Of a stretch of DNA of 33,047 nucleotides, positions 24,269 through 33,047 are shown in pieces; position 1 is the stretch's first letter; each line of letters begins with the position of its first letter. The position numbers and the translations under genes are program-made. The notes under the pieces were generated by a model that had not been told where the DNA came from, ran no database searches, and was given only the letters and a program-made list of their open reading frames with translations. This DNA is from Rhodospirillales bacterium 69-11 (GTDB lineage Bacteria > Pseudomonadota > Alphaproteobacteria > Acetobacterales > Acetobacteraceae): contig MKTV01000054.1 in the NCBI GenBank assembly GCA_001898425.1, positions 58,000 through 91,046 on the forward strand, written 5' to 3'.

Positions 24269-25360
24269 ATGAAGGCCGCGGTCTTTCACGCTCCCCACCA
24301 GCCGCTGACCATCGAGAACGTCGAGATCGAGAAGCCGAAGCGGCGCGAGGTGCTGCTGCGCACCGCCTATGCCGGTCTCTGCCACTCCGATCTCCACTTC
24401 ATGGAAGGGCTCTACCCCTTCCCCACCCCCGCCGTTCTCGGCCATGAGGGCGCGGCCGTGGTGGAGGCGGTGGGCGAGGACGTCACCTACGTCAAGCCGG
24501 GCGACCACGTGATCACCTGCCTCTCGGTGTTCTGCGGCGAGTGCGCGCAATGCGTCACCGGCCACACCAATCTCTGCGAGAACACCGAGGTGAAGCTGTT
24601 GCCGGGCGCGGCGCGGCGGATGAAGTGGAAGGGCGAAGTCCTCAACCAGGCCTTCAATCTTTCCGTGTTCGCCGAGCAGATGCTGGTGCACGAGCATGCG
24701 ATCGTGAAGATCGACAAGAGCATCCCGCTGGATCGCGCGGCGCTGGTCGGCTGCGGTGTCATGACGGGAGTCGGCGCCGTGTTCAATGCAGCGAAGGTGG
24801 AGCCCGGCTCGACGGTCGCGGTGATCGGCTGCGGCGGCATCGGGCTGTCGGCGGTCAACGGCGCGGCGCTGGCCGGGGCGTCGAAGATCATCGCGATCGA
24901 CATGAACCCGTCGAAGCTCGAGAAGGCGAAGGAGATGGGGGCGACCGACACGATCAATGCCTCCAACGTCGACGTCGTCGCCGCGGTGAAGGACATGACG
25001 GACGGGCGCGGCGTCCCCTACAGCTTCGAGGCGATCGGGTTGAAGAGCGCCGCGGAGCAGAGCTTCGGCATGCTGGCGCCGGGCGGCGTGGCGACCATCA
25101 TCGGCATGATCCCGTTCGGCACGAAGATCGAGCTGCATGGCGCGGACTTCCTGCGCGACCGGAAGATCCAGGGCACATCGATGGGCGGCAACCGGTTCCG
25201 CGTGGACATGCCGCGGCTGCTGGAGCTGTGGCGCCAGGGGCGGCTGAAGCTCGACACGCTGATCTCGGGCAAGATCAAGCTGGACCAGATCAACGAGGGG
25301 TTCGCGCAGCTCAAATCCGGCGCGCCGGTGCGCAACCTGATCGACTTCGGCGTCGTCTGA
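24269..25360 (+). CDS. Zinc-dependent alcohol dehydrogenase (MDR family, class-III-like)
   Basis: 363 residues, starting at the ATG at 24269 behind GGAGGAA. It should oxidise an alcohol, or an alcohol-thiol adduct, with NAD. Catalytic-zinc ligands are Cys38 (GLCHSDLH), His59-Glu60 (GHEG) and Cys162 (GCGVMTG). The structural-zinc lobe has Cys89, 92, 95 and 103 (CGECAQC then NLC). The NAD motif is VIGCGGIGLSAV (185-196), followed by IAIDMNPSKLEKA with the Asp expected for NAD rather than NADP. Members close to this sequence are annotated as class-III or general zinc dehydrogenases; whether glutathione-formaldehyde is the substrate cannot be told. It lies 82 bp after the broken oxidoreductase. 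Confidence 0.92.
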   Translation: MKAAVFHAPHQPLTIENVEIEKPKRREVLLRTAYAGLCHSDLHFMEGLYPFPTPAVLGHEGAAVVEAVGEDVTYVKPGDHVITCLSVFCGECAQCVTGHTNLCENTEVKLLPGAARRMKWKGEVLNQAFNLSVFAEQMLVHEHAIVKIDKSIPLDRAALVGCGVMTGVGAVFNAAKVEPGSTVAVIGCGGIGLSAVNGAALAGASKIIAIDMNPSKLEKAKEMGATDTINASNVDVVAAVKDMTDGRGVPYSFEAIGLKSAAEQSFGMLAPGGVATIIGMIPFGTKIELHGADFLRDRKIQGTSMGGNRFRVDMPRLLELWRQGRLKLDTLISGKIKLDQINEGFAQLKSGAPVRNLIDFGVV

Positions 25361-25370
25361 TCCCGGCGCT

Positions 25371-25401
25371 CCTCTCCGCGCGGTCCGGCCGCGTGGAGAG
25401 G
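25371..25401. terminator. Bidirectional hairpin between convergent genes
   Basis: A 13-bp stem with one G-U pair (CCTCTCCGCGCGG / CCGCGTGGAGAGG) and a 5-base loop. It begins 11 bases after the dehydrogenase stop and 33 bases before the end of the facing PAP2-like gene. No T-run follows on either strand, but the stem strength and position between converging genes suggest a shared transcription end. Confidence 0.6.
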
Positions 25402-25433
25402 ACGATGGGGCGTCGTGCCCTCCGTTGCGCCGG

Positions 25434-26045
25434 TCAGCCGTCCCGTCCGGGAAGGCGCAGGCTCGCCTGCGGCGTGGCCGGGGTGGGCTGGCAGACCGCG
25501 AACAGCAGCCCGGCGCGATAGGCGGTCTGGCGGATCGCAGCCTCGGCCTGCAGGTGCATGCCGTGGAACAGCGCCGCGACCACCACGACCACCGCCACGA
25601 TCGGCGCCAGGCGCAATGGCGGCGGGGGTCCGGCGAAGCGCAGCAGCGCGGCCGCGCCGGCCAGCCCGACCACCGCGCCCAGGATCACCTCGGGCAGGGA
25701 GTGCGCGCCCAGCACCAGCCGTGACATCCCGATCACCACGGCGGCCAGCAGCGCCACCGGCAGGATGCTGCGCCGGCGGCCCGTCAGCAGGGCCGCGAGC
25801 CCGCCGGCCACCACCGTCGCGGCCGCGACGTGTCCGCTGGGGCTGCGGATCTCCATCGGGCTGAACAGGGGCGTGCAGGCTAGGAAGGTGAGTTTCAGCG
25901 CCAGCATGGCGGCGAACGTGCCCGCCACGGCGGCGAGCCAGACGAGGGCGCCGCGCCGCCAGCCCTGGGCGGCAAGCGCAAGCGCGATGGCGACCACCAG
26001 CGGCAGGATCACCGCCTGGTCGGCGAAGTCGGTCAGGAATCTCAC
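25434..26045 (-). CDS. PAP2-like membrane phosphatase
   Basis: 203 residues from a GTG at 26045 with AAGG 9 bases upstream. About five membrane helices. Of the three PAP2 motifs, PSGH is present (SPSGHVAAAT, about 68-77). SRxxxxxHxxxD appears as SRLVLGAHSLPE, with Glu for the final Asp. The first motif, KxxxxxxRP, is only KLTFLACTP, lacking the Arg. The core His and Ser-Arg residues remain, so phosphatase activity is possible but uncertain. Family members remove phosphate from undecaprenyl pyrophosphate or phosphatidic acid; either would suit an envelope role. It is followed by 50 or so residues of Pro/Thr-rich tail. Same strand as serB but in reverse order (serB is upstream), 106 bp apart. 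Confidence 0.78.
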   Translation of the reverse strand: MRFLTDFADQAVILPLVVAIALALAAQGWRRGALVWLAAVAGTFAAMLALKLTFLACTPLFSPMEIRSPSGHVAAATVVAGGLAALLTGRRRSILPVALLAAVVIGMSRLVLGAHSLPEVILGAVVGLAGAAALLRFAGPPPPLRLAPIVAVVVVVAALFHGMHLQAEAAIRQTAYRAGLLFAVCQPTPATPQASLRLPGRDG

Positions 26046-26151
26046 GGCGCGGCCTTATGGCACGTTCGCCCCGCCGCGCGGCAGGACTTTCGACGATCAT
26101 GACGCTTCGTGAACGGCGCGCCCGATCCGGCATGAGCGACCGCGGGCGGGA

Positions 26152-27027
26152 TCAGTCGCCCACGAACTCCTCCGCGCGGTAGCCTTGCGCGAACAGCAGC
26201 GCGCGCAGGTCCGCGTGGTCCACGCGCGCCCGCGCCGCCGCGGCGACGATCGGCTTGGCGCGGAATGCGACGCCGAGGCCGGCCGCCTGGATCATGTCGA
26301 GATCGTTGGCCCCGTCGCCGACCGCGAGCGTCGCCTCGATCGGCAGCGCGCGCGCGTCCGCGAGCTCCCGCAGCGTCGCGAGCTTGGCGTCACGGTCGAG
26401 GATCGGCTCCTGCACCCGGCCGGCGAGCCGCCCGTCCGCCTCCAGCAGCACGTTGGAGCGGTGCAGGTCGAAGCCGACCGCCTCCGCGACACGGCCGGTG
26501 AAGAAGGTGAAGCCGCCGGACACCAGCGCGGTCAGGGCGCCATGGGCGCGCATGGTGGCGACCAGCTCACCTGCGCCGGGCGTGAGGGCGATGCGGGCCC
26601 AGGTCTGCTCCAGCGCGCCCACCTCCAGCCCCTGCAGCATCGCGACCCGCTCGCGGAGCGCGGCCTTGAAGTCGAGCTCGCCATTCATCGCGCGGGCGGT
26701 GATCGCGGCGATCTTCTCGCCCAGCCCGGCGAAGGCCGCGAGCTCGTCGAGCGTCTCGCCGGTGACGATGGTGCTGTCCATGTCGGCCACCAGCAGGCCC
26801 TTGCGGCGGCCGGCGACCGGCACCGTGATGGCGTCCACCGGCGCGCCGTCGAGCGCCGCGCGGACCTGCTCCAGGTCGGGCGGGGTCGCGACGGGAATGT
26901 CCGCGGCCTCGCCGGGGGAGAGCACCAGCGGCGGGCCGCCCTGCACGGCCTCCCGCACCCGCGCGACCTGGGCCTGGGTGAGCGTGAGGGATCGGCGGTC
27001 GGCGATCAGCGTGAGCACGTGGTCCAT
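26152..27027 (-). CDS. serB: Phosphoserine phosphatase
   Basis: 291 residues from the ATG at 27027 (MDHVLTLIAD). It performs the last step of serine synthesis, phosphoserine to serine, in the cytosol. HAD motifs are VADMDSTIV with nucleophile Asp82 and acid Asp84, LVSGGFTFFTGRVAE (motif II Ser, about 169-183), then Lys in the DRDAKLATL region, and VGDGANDLDM (motif III). The N-terminal 75 residues replace the ACT-like domain seen in E. coli SerB; this short form is usual in alphaproteobacteria. It diverges from miaA across 116 bp, an arrangement seen in related genomes. Confidence 0.94.
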   Translation of the reverse strand: MDHVLTLIADRRSLTLTQAQVARVREAVQGGPPLVLSPGEAADIPVATPPDLEQVRAALDGAPVDAITVPVAGRRKGLLVADMDSTIVTGETLDELAAFAGLGEKIAAITARAMNGELDFKAALRERVAMLQGLEVGALEQTWARIALTPGAGELVATMRAHGALTALVSGGFTFFTGRVAEAVGFDLHRSNVLLEADGRLAGRVQEPILDRDAKLATLRELADARALPIEATLAVGDGANDLDMIQAAGLGVAFRAKPIVAAAARARVDHADLRALLFAQGYRAEEFVGD

Positions 27028-27143
27028 GGCGCGGCGGACCCTGGCAGCGTGCCCGCGGGACCGCAAGCACCGGCGCATGACGCCCACGCGGACCCGCGCC
27101 CGCCAGAGGCCTGGCGGGATCGCAACCGCCCGCCGCAGCTTCT

Positions 27144-28118
27144 ATGCTGCCGCCCGTGTCCGAGACCCTGCCGTTCGCGCTGATCGTCGCCGGCCCGACC
27201 GCGAGCGGGAAATCGGCGCTCGCCCTGGACGTGGCCGAACGCATCGGCGGCACGATCATCAACGCCGACTCCATGCAGGCGTACCGCGAGCTGCGCGTGC
27301 TGACCGCGCGCCCGACCGAGGCGGAGGAAGCGCGGGTGCCCCACCGGCTCTATGGCGTGCGCCCCGCAGCCGAGGCGGGCAGCGTCGCGTGGTGGCGCGA
27401 AGCGGCCCTGGCCGAGATGGACGCGACGCGAGCCGCCGGCCGCGTGCCGATCCTGACCGGCGGGACGGGAATGTATTTCGCCGCCCTCGCCGACGGGCTC
27501 GCCGCCATCCCCGACCCCGGTCCCGAGGCGCGCGCGGAAGCCCGCCGGCTGCTGGCAGCGTTCGGACCCGCCGCGCTGCATGCGAGCCTCGCCAAGGTCG
27601 ATCCCGCCACGGCCGCGCGGCTGCGGCCCTCCGACGGCCAGCGCATCGCCCGCGCCTGGGAGGTGTGGCGCGGCACGGGCCGCGGCCTGGTCGCCTGGCA
27701 GGACCGGCGCCTGCCGCCGGCGCCCTGGCGCTTCGCCGCGATCCGGCTCGATCCGCCGCGGGAGACGTTGCGCGCCGCCATCGCCACCCGGTTCGCCGCC
27801 ATGCTCGCCGGCGGCGCGCTGGAGGAAGTGCGTGCGCTGGTCGCCCAGGACCTCGACCCGGCCCTGCCCGCCATGCGCGCCCATGGGGTGCCGGAACTGT
27901 CGGCGTATCTGCGCGGGGAGATAACGCTCCAGGAAGCCGGCCGGCGGACGGAGCTGGTCACCGGCCAGTACACGAAGCGCCAGGCGACGTGGTTCCGCCA
28001 TCACGCTTTGGCACCCCTGGCCTGCACGCACACGATCCATGCGCGGTACGCGGATCCTGCGCAATTTTCGGAAAGCGATTCGGCATGTTTGTTCGCGTTT
28101 ATTGAGCGTATGGGTTGA
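27144..28118 (+). CDS. miaA: tRNA dimethylallyltransferase
   Basis: 324 residues from the ATG at 27144. It adds a dimethylallyl group to A37 of tRNAs reading UNN codons. The P-loop is AGPTASGKSAL (16-26). INADSMQAYREL holds catalytic Asp42. PILTGGTGMYFAAL is near 107-120, and TGQYTKRQATWFRHH near the C-terminus holds the tRNA-contact segment. All match the MiaA family at its usual length. It lies 54 bp before ilvI in the same direction. A conserved miaA-ilvI-ilvH-ilvC order is consistent with alphaproteobacteria. Confidence 0.95.
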   Translation: MLPPVSETLPFALIVAGPTASGKSALALDVAERIGGTIINADSMQAYRELRVLTARPTEAEEARVPHRLYGVRPAAEAGSVAWWREAALAEMDATRAAGRVPILTGGTGMYFAALADGLAAIPDPGPEARAEARRLLAAFGPAALHASLAKVDPATAARLRPSDGQRIARAWEVWRGTGRGLVAWQDRRLPPAPWRFAAIRLDPPRETLRAAIATRFAAMLAGGALEEVRALVAQDLDPALPAMRAHGVPELSAYLRGEITLQEAGRRTELVTGQYTKRQATWFRHHALAPLACTHTIHARYADPAQFSESDSACLFAFIERMG

Positions 28119-28172
28119 CGGGGGGTCGGCGGAGGGCCTATCCGTCCGCCTCGATCAACCGGGAGCCGAACC

Positions 28173-29966
<1,794 letters not shown>

Positions 29967-29985
29967 TCCGGACCGACACGCTCTG

Positions 29986-30009
29986 CCGCCCTTGGTCGAC
30001 CAGGGGCGG
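29986..30009 (+). other. 24-base palindrome between ilvI and ilvH
   Basis: Twelve bases (CCGCCCTTGGTC) pair with the next twelve; the only imperfection is one position that forms a G-U pair in RNA. The central TGGTCGACCA is a perfect 10-base palindrome. It lies 20 bases after the ilvI stop and 62 before ilvH. It could be an RNA stem that tunes the large/small-subunit ratio or a protein-binding site; nothing here separates these. Confidence 0.5.
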
Positions 30010-30071
30010 CGGCGCGTGGCGTCGCCGGTTCCGCATGTCCCCGCCTTCTCCCGTTCGGATCGAGTTTCCCC

Positions 30072-30587
30072 ATGCCGATGACTGACACGACCCAGCGCAG
30101 CGCGACCATTTCGGTGCTTGTGGACAACGAGTCGGGTGTCCTCGCGCGCGTAATCGGCCTGTTCTCCGGCCGCGGTTACAACATCGACAGCCTGACCGTC
30201 GCGCCCGTCGACCAGGAGGGCCGGCTGTCACGCATCAACGTCGTCACCTCGGGCACGGCCATGGTGATCGAGCAGATCAAGGCGCAGCTCGATCGACTCG
30301 TGCCGGTCCACCGCGTCGCCGATCTCACCAAGGACGGCCCGCACGTCGCGCGCGAGCTGGCGCTGGTGAAGGTGATCGGCGCGGGCGAGAAGCGCGTGGA
30401 GGCGCTGCGCATCGCGGACACGTTCCGCGCCCGGGTGGTCGACACCACGATGGAGAGCTTCGTGTTCGAGCTGACCGGCGCGCCCGACAAGATCGACGCG
30501 TTCATCGAGCTGATGCGCGACCTGGGCCTGGCGGAGGTCTCCCGCAGCGGCGTCGCCGCCCTGGCCCGCGCCAAGCGGGTGATATGA
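30072..30587 (+). CDS. ilvH: Acetolactate synthase small (regulatory) subunit
   Basis: 171 residues, starting at the ATG at 30072; a second ATG lies two codons on (MPMTD). It binds the large subunit, raises its activity and confers valine feedback. The N-terminal ACT domain is clear: ISVLVDNESGVLARVIGLFS (13-32) with RGYNIDSLTVAP. A second ACT-like C-terminal domain includes ELALVKVIG and FRARVVDTTMESFVFELTG. Length and pattern match the IlvH group. The ribosome-binding site is weak, so translation may depend on ilvI. Confidence 0.95.
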   Translation: MPMTDTTQRSATISVLVDNESGVLARVIGLFSGRGYNIDSLTVAPVDQEGRLSRINVVTSGTAMVIEQIKAQLDRLVPVHRVADLTKDGPHVARELALVKVIGAGEKRVEALRIADTFRARVVDTTMESFVFELTGAPDKIDAFIELMRDLGLAEVSRSGVAALARAKRVI

Positions 30588-31980
<1,393 letters not shown>

Positions 31981-32040
31981 CGACCGCGGAGATCGGGGCG
32001 TTGCCGCCCACGGCGGTCGCGCCCTAACCTCCTTCGCTGA

Positions 32041-32067
32041 CGTGCGTGCGGACCACCCGCACGCACG
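32041..32067 (+). other. Perfect 11-bp hairpin between ilvC and corA
   Basis: CGTGCGTGCGG and CCGCACGCACG enclose a 5-base ACCAC loop, 60 bases after ilvC and 24 before the corA GTG. A smaller hairpin (CCGCC / GGCGG, loop CAC) lies near 32004-32016. No T-run follows the main stem. It may end the ilv transcript or be a 5'-leader structure for corA. Confidence 0.55.
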
Positions 32068-32090
32068 CTCCGTCCCGGCAAGGAGGCGAC

Positions 32091-33047
32091 GTGCTCAAGG
32101 CATTCCGGTGTGACGGAAACGGACTGCATCGCCTCGACCCACCGCTGACCGATGGCGCCCTGCGCGACGCGGTCTGGATCGACCTCGTGGCCCCGACCGA
32201 GGACGAGATCGCGCTGGTCGCCCGCATCGCCCATCACGCGGTGCCCAGCAAGGCCGCGCTGTCCGAAATCGAAACCTCCTCCCGCCTCAATTTCGACGAC
32301 GACGTCTTCGTCCTGTCGATGCCGCTGATCGCGCGCGACGAGGAGAACCTGCGCGGCGTCCCCGCCGGCTTCATCCTCTCCCGCGAACGGCTGGTGACCA
32401 TCCGCTTCGCCCCGCATCTCGTCTTCGACCGCTACGCCGAGAAGCAGGTGGCGAATGCCACCGGCCAACGCGGCGGCATGCATCTGTTCGTCGGGCTGAT
32501 GGAGGCGCTGGTCGACCGCTTCGCCGACGGGCTCGAGCAGTTGCGGGCGGAAATGGATGGGATCTCGGCACGCATCTTCGCGGCCGACCTGCGCCGCTCC
32601 AACCGCCAGGAGGATCGCCTCCTGCGCGAGACCCTGCGCGCGCTGGGCCGGGTCGGCGACACGATCTCCCTGATCCGGGACTCGCAGGTCGCCGCCGCCC
32701 GCATCATCCCCTACGTCTCGCGCAGCGGCGTCGACTGGCTGCCGGGTGAGCTGAAGCAGCGGCTGCGCATCCTGCGCCAGGACGTGGACTCGCTCAGCGA
32801 CTTCGACACGCACCTGAACGACAAGCTGCAATTCCTGCTGGATGCCACGCTGGGCTTCATCAACATCGCGCAGAACAACGTGATGAAGGTGATGACCGTC
32901 GCCTCGGTCGCCGGCATCCCGCCGGTGCTGATCGCCGGCATCTACGGGATGAACTTCAAGAACATGCCGGAGCTCGACTGGACCTGGGGCTATCCGTACA
33001 GCCTGATCGCGATCGCGGTGAGCACGCTGATCCCGCTCGCCTGGTTC
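32091..33047 (+). CDS. corA: CorA-family magnesium transporter (3' end cut by window)
   Basis: 319 codons from a GTG at 32091, placed by the strong AGGAGG 4 bases upstream; the frame is open to the last base. The soluble N-terminal domain begins LKAFRCDGNGLHRL and contains VWIDLVAPTEDE near 30. A long helical segment rich in Arg, Asp and Glu (about 150-250) leads to the membrane part. The pore signature is YGMNFKNMPELDW with Gly-Met-Asn at 286-288, and a second helix (SLIAIAVSTLIPLAWF) ends the window. The family ends a few residues after this, so only a short C-terminal tail is missing. It should import Mg (or Co/Ni) as a pentamer in the inner membrane. Confidence 0.93.
   Translation, partial: MLKAFRCDGNGLHRLDPPLTDGALRDAVWIDLVAPTEDEIALVARIAHHAVPSKAALSEIETSSRLNFDDDVFVLSMPLIARDEENLRGVPAGFILSRERLVTIRFAPHLVFDRYAEKQVANATGQRGGMHLFVGLMEALVDRFADGLEQLRAEMDGISARIFAADLRRSNRQEDRLLRETLRALGRVGDTISLIRDSQVAAARIIPYVSRSGVDWLPGELKQRLRILRQDVDSLSDFDTHLNDKLQFLLDATLGFINIAQNNVMKVMTVASVAGIPPVLIAGIYGMNFKNMPELDWTWGYPYSLIAIAVSTLIPLAWF

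Noticed and set aside
28119-28172. Leader-peptide attenuator ahead of ilvI
   Set aside because: The gap is only 54 bases, with no run of Val/Leu/Ile codons; only a weak GGCGGA/TCCGCC stem is present.

Overview
The window is very GC-rich, densely coded DNA from a free-living Gram-negative bacterium. The best fit is an alphaproteobacterium of the Rhodospirillales/Acetobacteraceae type. This rests on the block serB / miaA-ilvI-ilvH-ilvC, an acetolactate synthase of the alphaproteobacterial 'GEAS' type, many Tat-type leaders, and intergenic palindromes of the ATGGCCGGC/GCCGGCCAT kind. No rRNA, tRNA, integrase, transposase or CRISPR array was seen. The assignment is an inference from protein and repeat style, not from a marker gene.

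Region 1 (1-7.3 kb, minus strand) is a probable exopolysaccharide operon end. In transcription order it holds a signal-peptide alpha/beta hydrolase, a large membrane protein with a spermidine-synthase-like core, a Tat-leader protein-isoaspartate-methyltransferase-like protein, an AlgD-type GDP-mannose 6-dehydrogenase, and a family-4 glycosyltransferase. Region 2 (7.5-10.75 kb, plus) is a two-gene signalling operon: a receiver-EAL c-di-GMP phosphodiesterase followed by a hybrid histidine kinase with HisKA, HATPase, receiver and Hpt modules. Region 3 (10.9-19.5 kb) is a divergent envelope-sugar cluster. Leftward run a WbpM/CapD-type nucleotide-sugar dehydratase and a DegT/WbpE-type aminotransferase. 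Rightward run an orphan Tat-exported sugar-binding protein, a WecA/WbpL-type polyprenyl-phosphate sugar-phosphate transferase, a metallophosphatase and bifunctional HldE. Together these suggest production of a uronate- and amino-sugar-containing surface polysaccharide, with heptose for LPS. The adjacent c-di-GMP module could plausibly control it.

Region 4 (19.5-26 kb) is a mixed accessory stretch: a small conserved hypothetical protein, an M20 peptidase, a secreted Gly/Ser/Met-rich low-complexity protein with its own terminator, a flavin amine-oxidase-like gene broken by a one-base frameshift, a zinc alcohol dehydrogenase and a PAP2-like membrane protein. Region 5 (26.1-33 kb) is core metabolism: serB, divergent miaA, then ilvI, ilvH and ilvC for branched-chain amino acids, and a corA magnesium transporter cut by the window end.

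The most distinctive non-coding content is a family of paired inverted palindromes (REPIN-like) at about 10.8, 20.0 and 30.8 kb. At two loci the flank of the palindrome has expanded into tandem arrays: seven 18-bp units at 19.8 kb and a 60-bp duplication at 30.65 kb. The latter lies between ilvH and ilvC, inside the presumed operon. A second, unrelated C/G-rich inverted pair sits at 6.33-6.43 kb. The strongest candidate for an undescribed functional system is the overlapping pair of spermidine-synthase-like membrane protein and exported PCMT-like protein, placed directly ahead of the polysaccharide genes.
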